Of a DNA stretch of 64,000 nt, positions 1 to 9,262 are shown one piece after another. The position numbers were made by a program, and so were the translations under genes. Source of the DNA: Acinetobacter sp. XH1741. Its GTDB lineage: Bacteria > Pseudomonadota > Gammaproteobacteria > Pseudomonadales > Moraxellaceae. The stretch is from positions 3,410,001 to 3,474,000 of the forward strand of contig NZ_CP157428.1 of NCBI RefSeq assembly GCF_041021895.1, read 5' to 3'. Every line of letters begins with the position of its first letter. The first letter of the stretch is position 1. The notes under the pieces are model-generated. The model searched no databases, was not told the DNA's origin, and saw only the letters and a program-made list of their open reading frames with translations.

Positions 1-1
1 G

Positions 2-175
2 GGGCTTGTAATGATTCATGTAGTGATTGGAATAGTGTGGTCAAGTCTATTAATTTTAGCTATGCAACAGCTGTCACGTTATCTAAAACAACCTAAGTTT
101 GTGAAATATATGGACCGAATTACAGGCAGTATTTTTGTATTGTTTGCTTTGAAATTGGCGTTAAGTAAAAGATAA
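2..175 (+). CDS. LysE/RhtB-type exporter, C-terminal end (partial)
   Basis: An open frame runs in from the left edge and stops at 173-175, giving 57 residues with no start in the window. The visible part holds one hydrophobic segment, a basic stretch around KFVKYMDRITG, and a final hydrophobic helix ending in KLALSKR. This layout (last two membrane helices with the MDRITGSIFVLFALKLA-type ending) is typical of LysE/RhtB amino-acid exporters, which sit in the inner membrane. The assignment rests on this C-terminal pattern only. A hairpin follows directly, so the gene ends its transcription unit here. Confidence 0.6.
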   Translation, partial: GLVMIHVVIGIVWSSLLILAMQQLSRYLKQPKFVKYMDRITGSIFVLFALKLALSKR

Positions 176-180
176 ATTTT

Positions 181-210
181 AAAGAGCGTGCTGATATATA
201 GCACGCTTTA
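181..210. terminator. Rho-independent terminator (bidirectional)
   Basis: Stem AGCGTGCT at 185-192 pairs perfectly with AGCACGCT at 200-207 around a 7-nt loop. A-rich sequence precedes it and TTTA follows. It lies between the converging LysE-type gene and the alpha/beta hydrolase gene and could serve both. Confidence 0.7.
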
Positions 211-214
211 CAAC

Positions 215-829
215 TTAACGGTCTACATTGAGTTTTCTTAAATAACTTTCTATTTGTTCTGCAACTTCATCGGCATGTTTTTCTGCTAATTGATGGTCCC
301 CACCTTTCACAATATATAAAGTCGACTTTTCAAACTTTTTATTTAAATATTCGCCCACCTGAACTGGACTCACAGGATCGCTATCACCCCAGATTAATAA
401 AGTTTCAATGCTTATATCTGACAAAAACTTTTCGTAGTTAGCATTAGTGGTAACAAACCAATTTGGATATTTTAAAAATGTTTGGCGGTATGCTTCACGC
501 CAGTCTTGTACATTAAATGGTTCAAGGTTGATTCCACCCGAAGTTGCAATCAAGACCAAACCTTTTACCAATTGAGGTTTTTGTAGCGCTGCGGCAACGG
601 CAAAAATCCCACCCATAGATTGCGCAACAATGACAGATTCTTCATTAATTTGGTCGACCACATAATTTGTTAGGTCTTCAAAACTCTTCACTTCAAGAGA
701 TTCGGGTGTATCTCCAAAACCGGGATAACCAATAATTTTTGTACGGTACTGCTGAGGTAGTTTTTCAATTAAGGGATGCCAAAAACGAATACTTCCAGAG
801 GCGCCGGGTAAGAAAATTAAATTATTCAT
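215..829 (-). CDS. alpha/beta-hydrolase fold protein
   Basis: This 204-residue protein has the alpha/beta-hydrolase layout. It opens with an oxyanion-region FLPGASGS motif near residues 6-13. The nucleophile elbow is AQSMGG, with Ser in the GxSxG-like position (the first Gly is replaced by Ala). The acid follows in LLIWGDSDPVSP, and the His in GGDHQL near the C-terminus. Hydrolases of this size act on esters or related bonds in the cytoplasm. The substrate cannot be told from the sequence. It is separated from dapF by a hairpin, so it is probably transcribed on its own. There is no signal peptide. Confidence 0.8.
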   Translation of the reverse strand: MNNLIFLPGASGSIRFWHPLIEKLPQQYRTKIIGYPGFGDTPESLEVKSFEDLTNYVVDQINEESVIVAQSMGGIFAVAAALQKPQLVKGLVLIATSGGINLEPFNVQDWREAYRQTFLKYPNWFVTTNANYEKFLSDISIETLLIWGDSDPVSPVQVGEYLNKKFEKSTLYIVKGGDHQLAEKHADEVAEQIESYLRKLNVDR

Positions 830-874
830 ATTTTTATAAAGTCATGAAATTAAAAATTATTGTACATATAAAAG

Positions 875-913
875 AAAGCCTCTTTTATCACTTTAACTGA
901 TGAAAGAGGCTTC
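875..913 (-). terminator. Rho-independent terminator downstream of dapF
   Basis: AAGCCTCTTT at 876-885 pairs with AAAGAGGCTT at 903-912, and ATCA/TGAT extends the stem inwards. It lies just past the dapF stop on the minus strand, ending the lptM-lysA-dapF unit. Confidence 0.7.
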
Positions 914-929
914 TAGTTAGGTCATGCGA

Positions 930-1775
930 TTAACCTTGGAAATAACGTAAATCCAAACGTCCATCATATACATGGGTTGTTGGACCAGTCATCCAGACCA
1001 CATCACCTTCTTGCCATTCAATTTGTAGCTTACCGCCGGCAAGTTCAACTTCAACTGAGTTAGCAAGCAAACCACGGCGCATACCACTTACCGCAGCAGC
1101 ACATGCCCCTGTACCACAAGCTAGTGTTTCACCCACGCCGCGTTCAAATACACGTAAGCGAACATGTTTTTCATCAATCACTTGCATAAAACCAGCATTC
1201 ACACGTTCTGGGAAACGTTTATGTGATTCGACTTGTGGACCAATACCAGCAACATCAGCAGTTAACACATCTGGAACAATAGTGACTGCATGAGGATTAC
1301 CCATGTTGACTACATCAATACTAATGTTTTGGTCATTTGCCAACTCAAGGGTATATAAAGCTTCTGGCTCTTCGGCAACAAATGGAATTTCATTTGGTAG
1401 AAACTTTGGGTAGCCCATATTTACGCGTACCCAACCATTTTGCCCAAGCTCTGGCTTTACAATACCTGCTTTGGTTTGTACGGTAATGTTGGTTTTATTG
1501 GTTAAATGACGTTCATGTACAAAACGCGCGAAACAACGAACGCCATTACCGCATTGTTCAACCTCAGAACCATCTGCATTGAAAATACGGTATTTAAAGT
1601 CAGCTTCTGGTAAATCTGGTGGTTCAACTATTAAAAGCTGGTCAAACCCCACACCGAAGTGTCGATCTGCCAAACGTTGAATGGTTGCTGTATCTAAATA
1701 AGCTCTTTGGCTAATTAGATCAACCACCATGAAATCATTGCCCAAACCATGCATTTTGGTAAATTCTAATAGCAT
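930..1775 (-). CDS. dapF: diaminopimelate epimerase
   Basis: DapF interconverts LL- and meso-diaminopimelate in lysine and peptidoglycan synthesis, in the cytoplasm, without a cofactor. The 281-residue protein shows both catalytic cysteines in their family motifs: Cys75 in EQCGNGVRC and Cys220 in [11 protein letters not shown]. The N-terminal [11 protein letters not shown] signature is also present. The start is well placed: a GAGGAG ribosome site overlaps the lysA stop 5 bases upstream, so the two genes are probably translationally coupled. Length is normal for the family (about 275). Confidence 0.97.
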   Translation of the reverse strand: MLLEFTKMHGLGNDFMVVDLISQRAYLDTATIQRLADRHFGVGFDQLLIVEPPDLPEADFKYRIFNADGSEVEQCGNGVRCFARFVHERHLTNKTNITVQTKAGIVKPELGQNGWVRVNMGYPKFLPNEIPFVAEEPEALYTLELANDQNISIDVVNMGNPHAVTIVPDVLTADVAGIGPQVESHKRFPERVNAGFMQVIDEKHVRLRVFERGVGETLACGTGACAAAVSGMRRGLLANSVEVELAGGKLQIEWQEGDVVWMTGPTTHVYDGRLDLRYFQG

Positions 1776-1780
1776 CTTAT

Positions 1781-3031
1781 TTACTCCTCAGGCAATAAAC
1801 GTTCTTTTTCCCAAAGCGACTCAACCGTTTCACGTTCACGAATTAAATAGCTCTTTTCACCTGATACCATGACTTCTGCGGCACGGCCACGCGTGTTGTA
1901 ATTTGAACTCATCACAAAGCCATAAGCCCCTGCGCCGAGCACAGCCAACAAATCATGTTCTTGTAATGCGAGTGAACGGTCTTTACCAATAAAGTCACCT
2001 GTCTCACAAATCGCACCCACCAAATCCCATACTTTTTCTTCGGTATCGGTACGTGGCACAACAGGCTGAATATCCATCCAAGCTTCATATAAAGCAGGGC
2101 GAATCAAATCATTCATTGCTGCATCAATAATGGCAAAGTTACGATGTGTCGTTGGTTTAAGCAAATCAACTTTAGTTAAAAGTACACCTGCATTTGCACT
2201 GATGCTACGTCCCGGCTCCATATAAACTTTCAAGCCTAATTTTTCTAAAGCAGGTTTCATCGAGTTTGCATATTCTTCAACACTTGGCGGTGTTTCATCT
2301 TTATAACAAACCCCTAAACCACCACCAATATCGATATGCTTAAGATTGATGCCAAGTTTTTTCAGCTCATAAATCATCACAATAACGCGGTCTAAAGCAT
2401 CGACAAATGGTTTAGTTTCAGTAAGCTGCGAACCAATGTGGCAGTCAATACCTACAATTTCAAGGTTAGGTAAAGAAGCTGCATATTGATAGGTTTCATA
2501 AACCGCATCACTTGGAATACCAAACTTGTTTTCTTTTAAGCCTGTAGAAATATAAGGATGAGTTTTTGCATCGACATCCGGATTTACACGTAAAGAAATC
2601 GGCGCTTTTTTACCTAAGCGAGCAGCTACTTTTTGAATGCGATCTAACTCTGCATAAGATTCAACATTAAAACAGGCAATTCCTACATTTAATGATGTTT
2701 CGATATCAACTTCAGTTTTGCCTAAACCTGAAAATACAATTTTAGAAGCATCCCCACCCGCTTTTAAAACACGTGCCAGCTCACCACCAGACACAATGTC
2801 AAAACCCGCACCAAGTTTTGCCAAGACACTAAGAACAGCCAAATTTGAGTTAGACTTCACCGCAAAACAGATTTGATGATCAATAAAGTCAAAGGCACGG
2901 TCCATATCTAAATAATGTTTTTCAAAAGCTGTTTTTGAATAAACATATAACGGTGTGCCAAATTGCTGCGCAAGCTGCTCTAGAGAACATTGCTCTGCAT
3001 GCAATACTCCATTAATGCGGGTGAAACTCAT
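1781..3031 (-). CDS. lysA: diaminopimelate decarboxylase
   Basis: LysA removes CO2 from meso-diaminopimelate to give L-lysine, the last step of the pathway. It is a PLP-dependent fold-III (alanine-racemase-like) enzyme. The 416-residue protein shows the PLP lysine Lys59 in CFAVKSNSN, the phosphate-binding GGGLG loop, the EPGRS motif, and the catalytic Cys region GAICETGDF. It follows lptM by about 20 bases and precedes dapF by 5, in one minus-strand unit. All expected active-site motifs are intact. Confidence 0.97.
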   Translation of the reverse strand: MSFTRINGVLHAEQCSLEQLAQQFGTPLYVYSKTAFEKHYLDMDRAFDFIDHQICFAVKSNSNLAVLSVLAKLGAGFDIVSGGELARVLKAGGDASKIVFSGLGKTEVDIETSLNVGIACFNVESYAELDRIQKVAARLGKKAPISLRVNPDVDAKTHPYISTGLKENKFGIPSDAVYETYQYAASLPNLEIVGIDCHIGSQLTETKPFVDALDRVIVMIYELKKLGINLKHIDIGGGLGVCYKDETPPSVEEYANSMKPALEKLGLKVYMEPGRSISANAGVLLTKVDLLKPTTHRNFAIIDAAMNDLIRPALYEAWMDIQPVVPRTDTEEKVWDLVGAICETGDFIGKDRSLALQEHDLLAVLGAGAYGFVMSSNYNTRGRAAEVMVSGEKSYLIRERETVESLWEKERLLPEE

Positions 3032-3053
3032 GAATGTGTCCTTATTTCAAAGC

Positions 3054-3278
3054 TTAAGGTGAAGTTGTTTGGGTTGGAGCTGATGATGACTCGACTGGCT
3101 GTTCAGCCTGTTCATCCTTTTGCACAACTTGTTTTGATTCTTTATTACGATAGAGCAAGTATTTTGCACGGTGGTCATAATTTGGATCAGAAGGTAGCTG
3201 TAATGCTCCTGACTGACCGCAAGCTGTAAGCAAAATACCGCTGCTCAATAAACTGATGAGGCAAATGACACGACGCAT
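3054..3278 (-). CDS. lptM: LptM (YifL)-type small lipoprotein
   Basis: This 74-residue lipoprotein has a signal peptide (MRRVICLISLLSSGILLTAC) with a lipobox LTAC. It is followed directly by the GQSGALQLP signature that resembles the GQKGPLYLP of E. coli LptM/YifL. LptM is known in E. coli to assist oxidative maturation of the LptD-LptE LPS translocon in the outer membrane. I chose the ATG at 3276-3278, preceded by AGGTG, over an upstream ATG at 3323 because it places the signal peptide at the N-terminus. In E. coli the gene also sits next to dapF, so the neighbourhood supports the call. The tail after the signature is low-complexity and rich in Gln, Ser and Thr. Confidence 0.85.
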   Translation of the reverse strand: MRRVICLISLLSSGILLTACGQSGALQLPSDPNYDHRAKYLLYRNKESKQVVQKDEQAEQPVESSSAPTQTTSP

Positions 3279-3307
3279 CTGAGCACCTGATTTAAACAAT
3301 TCGATGC

Positions 3308-3336
3308 AGTATACCGTGATCATGCAGGCGGCTAAA
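3308..3336 (-). promoter_or_regulatory. candidate sigma70 promoter for lptM-lysA-dapF
   Basis: On the minus strand a TATACT -10 box (3308-3313) lies 17 bases from a weak TTTAGC -35-like box (3331-3336). They sit about 30 bases upstream of the lptM ATG. Only the -10 is convincing. Confidence 0.4.
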
Positions 3337-3365
3337 GAGTAAACTTAAAGAGAAAAACAATATGC

Positions 3366-3396
3366 ATAAAAAACGCCAGCTTTTCAGCCAGCGTTT
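3366..3396 (-). terminator. Rho-independent terminator of the first cycA-like gene
   Basis: On the minus strand ACGCTGGC pairs with GCTGGCGT (3373-3394), including two G-T pairs, around a 6-nt loop. A T6 run follows. It lies about 20 bases past the permease stop. Confidence 0.75.
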
Positions 3397-3418
3397 CGTC
3401 ATAAGCACATCAATTTAA

Positions 3419-4825
3419 TTACTTTTTATGACGTGGTTTATAGAAGAAGAAATAACCAATGATCAAGATAACAAACCAGATTGGACTGACTTTAAGTGCT
3501 TTAAACGTGTCTGGCTCTAAAGACAACACGTAAATCATACCCACAAAGAAAATAATCGTGATCCAACAGGTAAATAAACCACCCGGCAATTTAAATGTTG
3601 ATTTTGCATGGAGTTCAGGACGTGTTGTGTAATAACGGATGTAACTCCAGATAATCAGTAACCACACGCAAATGAACAGAATGGTTGAAAGCGTTGTTGC
3701 AAGTGTGAAGGCTTCAACTGTGTTTGGTACAAAATACTGTAATGCTGCACCTAACAACAAACACGCAGCAGAGAAATATAATGCATTTGCTGGTACTGCA
3801 CGTCTATTTAGTTTACCAAAAGCTTTTGGCCCTTGATCTTCACGAGATAAACCAAACAACATACGACTTGTTGAAAATACACCACTGTTCATTGATGACA
3901 TTACCGATGACAACACCACTAAGTTCATCAAGATGGCTGCTGCGGCAATACCCGCTTGGCTAAACAAGTTCACAAACGGACTGATGGCCGGATCAATTCT
4001 GTTCCACGGTGTTACCGACATAACAATAAGCAATGCCAACACATAGAAAATAATGATACGAATTGGAATTGAGTTAATCGCCTTAGGCAAATTACGTTGA
4101 GGGTCTTTTGTTTCAGCAGCCGTGGTTCCTACCAGCTCTACCCCTACAAAAGCAAAGATTGCGATCTGGAAGCCTGCCAAGAAACCATGCACCCCAGTTG
4201 GGAAGAAACCTCCATTTGCCCAAAGATGAGTAAATGAAGCAACTTCACCCGTACTAGAAGTAAAACCAGTAAAGATCATCCACAGACCGACAGCAATTAA
4301 AATGATAATTGCAAGAATCTTAATAAGTGCAAACCAGAACTCTAACTCACCAAACAGACGTACAGTTAACAAGTTCAAGCCCATAATAAATACAATAGCG
4401 GAAACACTAATCATGGCTCCTTCAACAGGAGAGAAAGGCTGTCCGTTATTGAAAAATTGCAGGTAATAGATAATTGCAGAAAGGTCGGCAATACCAATCG
4501 TGATCCAGCACAACCAATAGGTCCATCCAACAAAATAACCCGCCCATGGGCCGATGAGATCTGTGGTGAAGTCGATAAATGATTTATAGGCCAAATTTGA
4601 AAGCAGTAATTCGCCAAGCGCACGCATGACGAAGAACACCATTACACCAATAATCAGATAAATAAATAAGATAGATGGGCCGGCAAGACTAATTGTTTTA
4701 CCTGATCCCATAAATAATCCGGTACCAATGGCACCACCAATCGCAATCAGCTGTAAATGCCGATTAGAAAGACTACGATGGAGCTCACCTTGTTCATGAG
4801 GGTCGCTCAGATTTTGATTCGACAT
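3419..4825 (-). CDS. CycA-like D-serine/D-alanine/glycine permease (copy 1)
   Basis: This 468-residue APC-family permease resembles E. coli CycA through the whole N-terminal half: IAIGGAIGTGLFMGSGKTIS, MRALGELLLSNL, DLIGPWAGYFVGWTYW and GVELVGTTAAETKDP. About twelve membrane segments are visible. CycA imports glycine, D-serine and D-alanine by proton symport; the exact substrate of this copy is inferred. I chose the ATG at 4823-4825 (MSNQNLS) because it aligns with the paralogue next door; a GGAG lies 12 bases upstream. An upstream in-frame start at 4897 would add 24 residues with no family counterpart. It is a tandem paralogue of the gene at 5127-6545, with its own terminator. Confidence 0.88.
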   Translation of the reverse strand: MSNQNLSDPHEQGELHRSLSNRHLQLIAIGGAIGTGLFMGSGKTISLAGPSILFIYLIIGVMVFFVMRALGELLLSNLAYKSFIDFTTDLIGPWAGYFVGWTYWLCWITIGIADLSAIIYYLQFFNNGQPFSPVEGAMISVSAIVFIMGLNLLTVRLFGELEFWFALIKILAIIILIAVGLWMIFTGFTSSTGEVASFTHLWANGGFFPTGVHGFLAGFQIAIFAFVGVELVGTTAAETKDPQRNLPKAINSIPIRIIIFYVLALLIVMSVTPWNRIDPAISPFVNLFSQAGIAAAAILMNLVVLSSVMSSMNSGVFSTSRMLFGLSREDQGPKAFGKLNRRAVPANALYFSAACLLLGAALQYFVPNTVEAFTLATTLSTILFICVWLLIIWSYIRYYTTRPELHAKSTFKLPGGLFTCWITIIFFVGMIYVLSLEPDTFKALKVSPIWFVILIIGYFFFYKPRHKK

Positions 4826-5080
4826 TTTATGAATACACTCCAGTAATTTTTTTAGTCCGTTAGCTAAATTCAAATCAAAAAGACGATATCGCACCATTTG
4901 CAGGTATCTTTTAAATGTATATTTTTTGACAACTTTTCAGCTAACCAATTTTTGTCTGTATTGCTGATAATTTCAAGCCACATACAATTAAATCCGATAA
5001 TACGCACAAGAACATAGCAATACAACGCACCTTCCAGTCTACAAATAAGACTTGAACCACTTTGATTTTTCAATTAAAAA

Positions 5081-5103
5081 AAGGCAATCTGATTGATTGC
5101 CTT
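5081..5103 (-). terminator. Rho-independent terminator of the second cycA-like gene
   Basis: AAGGCAATC (5081-5089) pairs with GATTGCCTT (5095-5103) around a 5-nt loop. On the minus strand it is followed by a run of T. It sits about 25 bases past the permease stop. Confidence 0.8.
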
Positions 5104-5126
5104 GTTATATTTCACTTTTAAGTTTT

Positions 5127-6545
5127 TTATTCTTCGATAAAATTACGTTTTATTTTTGACTTATAAAAACCAAAGTAACCAATTGCAAGAACAAGGAACC
5201 AGATTGGGCTGACCATAAGCGACTTCGCCGTGTCTGCTTCAAGGCTTAAAATCGCAATGGTAAATAAGAAGAAAGCAATAACCACATAACTCATCGCTAC
5301 CCCACCCGGCATTTTAAAGTTCGATTTTTCATGCAGTTCAGGAGATAACTTACGGTAGCGGATATAGCACACCAAAATCAAAATCCATACCGTCAGGAAT
5401 AAAATGGTGCATAACGTGGTTGCCAAGGTAAATGCTTCAATCGTATTTGGCACAAAATATTGTAATAAAGCGCCGCCCATAATACAGGCACAGGAAAAAA
5501 TTAAACCATTTGCCGGAACTGCGCTTTTAGTCAACTGTCCCAAAGTTTCAGGTGCCTGACCATCACGCGATAAGCCATACATCATTCGACTAGTTGAAAA
5601 AATACCGCTGTTCATCGAAGACATCACCGATGACAACACCACAAGGTTCATAATAATTGCAGCAGTTGGAATACCTGCCATTAAGAATAATTCAACAAAT
5701 GGACTACGATCTGCTTTCACCTGATCCCAAGGGGTTACAGACATCACTACCATTAGTGCCAATACATAGAACAAAATGACACGAATCGGAATCGCGTTAA
5801 TTGCTTTAGGTAAATGTTTGTGTGGGTCTTTAGTTTCTGCGGCTGTTGTTCCAACTAATTCCACGCCAATAAAAGCAAAGATAGCAATCTGGAAGCCCGC
5901 AAGGAAACCATTAACCCCATGAGGGAACATACCGCCATGATTCCAAATGTTAGATAGAGCTGCCACAGAACCAGAGGGTGATTGGAACTTGGTCACGACC
6001 ATGTAGATACCGGCAAGAACTAAAGCAACAATGGCAACAATTTTGATAATCGCAAACCAGAACTCAACTTCACCAAATAGACGAACCGTTAATAAGTTTA
6101 AAACTAATAAAAAGAGAACACAGCCCGCACTAATCATCGCTTGTTCTATTGGACTAAAACTGACTCCATTGGGTAACCAAAAACTCAAATAGCTCGTCAC
6201 CGCGGTTAAATCTGCCATACCTACGAGCACCCAGCTTACCCAGTAGGTCCACCCGACATAAAAGCCAGCCCAAGGACCAATCAGATCATAAGCCATATCA
6301 ACAAATGACTTATAATTTAGGTTGGACAGTAAAACTTCTCCCAAAGCACGCATAAGAAAAAAAATCATGGTGCCAATAATTAAATAGATAAATAAAATTG
6401 ATGGCCCTGCCAATGAAATAGTTTTGCCCGACCCCATAAACAGGCCTGTTCCAATGGCCCCTCCAATAGCGATCAATTGTAAATGACGATTGGTCAGCTT
6501 ACGCTGTAAGTCGCCCGCATGATCATGATGCTGAAGATTAGACAT
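5127..6545 (-). CDS. cycA: CycA-like D-serine/D-alanine/glycine permease (copy 2)
   Basis: This is a 472-residue APC permease with the same signature blocks as its neighbour and as E. coli CycA: TNRHLQLIAIGGAIGTGLFM, GPWAGFYVGWTYW, QSPSGS, PIRVILFYVLALMVVMSVTPW and FSTSRMMYGL. It is the closer of the two to E. coli CycA in loop sequences such as WFLPNG and KFQSPSG (my visual judgement). Twelve membrane helices are expected. It would import small neutral amino acids across the inner membrane. It is divergent from radA and ends at its own terminator, so the two paralogues are probably separate transcription units. Confidence 0.88.
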   Translation of the reverse strand: MSNLQHHDHAGDLQRKLTNRHLQLIAIGGAIGTGLFMGSGKTISLAGPSILFIYLIIGTMIFFLMRALGEVLLSNLNYKSFVDMAYDLIGPWAGFYVGWTYWVSWVLVGMADLTAVTSYLSFWLPNGVSFSPIEQAMISAGCVLFLLVLNLLTVRLFGEVEFWFAIIKIVAIVALVLAGIYMVVTKFQSPSGSVAALSNIWNHGGMFPHGVNGFLAGFQIAIFAFIGVELVGTTAAETKDPHKHLPKAINAIPIRVILFYVLALMVVMSVTPWDQVKADRSPFVELFLMAGIPTAAIIMNLVVLSSVMSSMNSGIFSTSRMMYGLSRDGQAPETLGQLTKSAVPANGLIFSCACIMGGALLQYFVPNTIEAFTLATTLCTILFLTVWILILVCYIRYRKLSPELHEKSNFKMPGGVAMSYVVIAFFLFTIAILSLEADTAKSLMVSPIWFLVLAIGYFGFYKSKIKRNFIEE

Positions 6546-6720
6546 AGGTAAATATCCTAAAAATTTCCCAACCTAGCTAAAGCAAAATGCATTCCAATAT
6601 TTTTTAACACTGCTTGAAAAGTAGGCCTTTAAAAATGATCGGGTTCTGCCTACGTTCAGGGTGTCGTTTTGCTATACTCTGTTTTTTACTGATTATGAAG
6701 TTATCTAACTGAAGTCGAAT

Positions 6721-8109
6721 ATGAGCAAAGTCAAAACTGTTTACCGTTGCGAACAATGTGGTGCCGATCATCTTAAATGGGCTGGTCAATGTTCAGAGTG
6801 TGGTGAATGGAATTCTCTGACTGAAGTCAAACTCGAACCCACTACTGCCCATCGCGCTCGTCCAAAAATTGGCGGTTATGCTGGTCAAGTTGCCAATATT
6901 ACAACGCTAAATAAAGTCTCAGTTTCTCATGAAACCCGCTTACCAACAGGTATTAGCGAATTTGACCGCGTGCTTGGTGGTGGCTTGGTGACAGGCTCTG
7001 TTGTTCTAATTGGTGGTGACCCGGGTATTGGTAAATCAACAATTCTTTTGCAAACCGCAACCCATATGGCGAGCGCAAAAAGCTCTGCACTTTATATTAC
7101 AGGTGAAGAGTCACTGTCTCAGGTTGCCTTACGTGCACAGCGTCTTGACCTACCGACAGACCAGTTAAAAGTCATGGCTGAAACCTGTGTTGAGCGGATT
7201 TGTGAAGTTTTAGAGCAAGAAAAACCTGTTGTCGCCATTTTGGACTCGATTCAAACGCTTTATACAGAAACGCTCCAATCTGCACCGGGTGGTGTTTCAC
7301 AAATCCGTGAATCTGCTGCTTTATTAACCCGCTATGCAAAAAATAGTGGCACGGCGCTATTTATTGTTGGTCACGTGACCAAAGAAGGTGCACTTGCAGG
7401 TCCACGTGTTTTAGAGCACATGGTGGACTGCGTACTGTATTTTGAAGGCCAATCCGACTCACGTTATCGTATGATTCGTGCTGTTAAAAACCGTTTTGGT
7501 GCAGTCAATGAACTTGGCGTATTTGGCATGACCGATAAAGGGTTACGTGAAGTTGCCAACCCGTCTGCTATTTTCTTAAGTCGCTACGATGAAGCTATTC
7601 CCGGTTCAATTGTTATGATTAGCCGTGAAGGTACTCGCCCGCTTTTAGTCGAAGTTCAGGCTTTAGTAGATGATGCCCAAGGACAACCACGTCGTGTCGC
7701 ACTTGGCCTTGAACAAAACCGTTTAAACATGCTACTTGCTGTTATGCACCGTCACGGTGGTGTGCAAACCACAGGACAAGATGTATACGTCAATATTGTA
7801 GGTGGTTTAAAAATTACTGAAACAGGTTCTGACTTGGCTGTTTTACTGGCTTGTGCTTCGAGTTTAAGAACTAAAGCATTGCCTCAGCAACTTGCAGTTT
7901 TTGGAGAGGTTGGTCTTTCAGGTGAAATTCGTCCTGTACCGAATGGACAAGAGCGTTTAAAAGAAGCGGCAAAACATGGCTTTAAATATGTCATTTTACC
8001 AAGAGGAAACGCCCCACAAAAAGCGATTCCCGGTGTACAAGTGATTGCCGTTGCGCGCCTACATGAAGCGTTGACTGAAGCTATGCAGCTCAGTGATGAA
8101 TTAACATAA
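6721..8109 (+). CDS. radA: DNA repair protein RadA
   Basis: RadA is a RecA-like ATPase that drives branch migration during homologous recombination. The 462-residue protein has all three family parts. There is an N-terminal C4 zinc finger (Cys10, Cys13, Cys24, Cys27). The RecA-like core follows, with Walker A GGDPGIGKST at about 98-107 and the RadA-specific KNRFG motif at 256-260. The C-terminal Lon-protease-like domain begins near residue 280 (GREGTRPLLVEVQALV-type segment). It is divergent from the permease and has a TATACT box about 45 bases upstream at 6673-6678. Length is normal (E. coli 460). Confidence 0.97.
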   Translation: MSKVKTVYRCEQCGADHLKWAGQCSECGEWNSLTEVKLEPTTAHRARPKIGGYAGQVANITTLNKVSVSHETRLPTGISEFDRVLGGGLVTGSVVLIGGDPGIGKSTILLQTATHMASAKSSALYITGEESLSQVALRAQRLDLPTDQLKVMAETCVERICEVLEQEKPVVAILDSIQTLYTETLQSAPGGVSQIRESAALLTRYAKNSGTALFIVGHVTKEGALAGPRVLEHMVDCVLYFEGQSDSRYRMIRAVKNRFGAVNELGVFGMTDKGLREVANPSAIFLSRYDEAIPGSIVMISREGTRPLLVEVQALVDDAQGQPRRVALGLEQNRLNMLLAVMHRHGGVQTTGQDVYVNIVGGLKITETGSDLAVLLACASSLRTKALPQQLAVFGEVGLSGEIRPVPNGQERLKEAAKHGFKYVILPRGNAPQKAIPGVQVIAVARLHEALTEAMQLSDELT

Positions 8110-8191
8110 AAAAATATATTTTTATAGTTGAAATTTAGTGTAAATGACTGCATAAATACTATTACAAATTAATTTTAAACAGGAATTTCCT

Positions 8192-9205
8192 ATGGAAGTA
8201 CACCAGCGCGGCTTGATAACCGGTATTTTAATGGCTGCTTTGGCAATTTCTCCGCTTGCTGAAGCAAAACGTGCTGGTGGTGGTAAAAGCCACGGTATGG
8301 CACGCTCGACTACTTCAAGCCAGTCATATTCAAGCCCGTCATATCAACAACCTCGTCAAGTGGCTCCGGTACAACAACCTGCAACAGCACCTCAGAGATC
8401 TGGTCCGGGTGTTGGTTCAATGGTTGCGGCTGGTGTAGCTGGTGCTGCCGTAGGTGCTGTTGCAGCACATGCTTTAGCTGATGATAAACCAACATCAACT
8501 GAACAACGTGCAACTCAGGCAGGTGTAAACCAGTCAGATGACCAGCAACAAGCTGTTCAAGCTCAACATCAAGAGAAAAAAGGTGGTATCCCTGGTTGGT
8601 TATGGATATTACTTGCTGCTGCTGTTGCCTTTTTTGTATTCCGCAAATTTGGTGCAAAAAAAAAATTAGCAGCTAATAATCCTTATGCTCCAAACAATAA
8701 CGGACAAAACATGACGAGTCGTACAGCTGCTCCAACAAATACAAGTGGCGATACCAATATCTTTGGTCAATCTGTAGGTGGTGGTACAGCAACTCAAGCT
8801 CCGTTTGGCGGCGCAACAACGAGTAACGGTAACCAATTACCAGATGGTAGCGAACCTGCTTCTTTCTTACGTGTTGCTCGTCAGCGTTTTAACCACATTC
8901 AGTCAATCAACAGTGCAAGTAACGTTGAAGAAATTCGCCGCTACTTAACCCCTGAACTTTATAACTCTATGTATAACGACATCATGGAGAACCAAGATCA
9001 GGACGTTGCTGAGTTTAGTAACTTAAATGCAATGGTTGTAGACAGTGCGACTGAAAATGGTCAATACATTGTGAGCGTACGCTTTACAGGTACAGTGAGT
9101 GAAGATTTAAATAGCTTGCCACAGCCATTTACTGAAATCTGGCACTTTGTAAAACCTGTTGGTTCACAACAAGACTGGGTTGTTGCAGGTATTCAACAAG
9201 CCTAA
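8192..9205 (+). CDS. Tim44-like domain membrane protein
   Basis: This 337-residue protein begins with a signal-like segment ending SPLAEA. A low-complexity Ser/Gln/Pro stretch follows, then a Gly/Ala-rich segment (GVGSMVAAGVAGAAVGAVAAHAL) and a clear membrane helix (GWLWILLAAAVAFFVF, about 133-148). The C-terminal domain of about 115 residues (ASFLRVARQRFNHIQ to the end) has the Tim44-like pattern. Bacterial members of this family anchor to the inner membrane; their role is poorly defined. The gene contains a run of ten A at 8656-8665 encoding a Lys-rich patch just after the helix, a possible slippage site. A bidirectional terminator follows. Confidence 0.75.
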   Translation: MEVHQRGLITGILMAALAISPLAEAKRAGGGKSHGMARSTTSSQSYSSPSYQQPRQVAPVQQPATAPQRSGPGVGSMVAAGVAGAAVGAVAAHALADDKPTSTEQRATQAGVNQSDDQQQAVQAQHQEKKGGIPGWLWILLAAAVAFFVFRKFGAKKKLAANNPYAPNNNGQNMTSRTAAPTNTSGDTNIFGQSVGGGTATQAPFGGATTSNGNQLPDGSEPASFLRVARQRFNHIQSINSASNVEEIRRYLTPELYNSMYNDIMENQDQDVAEFSNLNAMVVDSATENGQYIVSVRFTGTVSEDLNSLPQPFTEIWHFVKPVGSQQDWVVAGIQQA

Positions 9206-9223
9206 ACTGAATAAGCTCTAAAT

Positions 9224-9252
9224 AAAAAAGCCACAATATTGTGGCTTTTTTA
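9224..9252. terminator. bidirectional terminator between Tim44-like gene and epmA
   Basis: GCCACAATATTGTGGC is a perfect palindrome flanked by A6 on the left and T6 on the right. It can therefore terminate both converging genes. Confidence 0.85.
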
Positions 9253-9262
9253 TTATTTGTTT

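Noticed and set aside
8310..8657. Minus-strand frame of 115 codons, rich in Gln and His, opposite the Tim44-like gene
   Set aside because: It mirrors the low-complexity plus-strand coding sequence; no family match or ribosome site.
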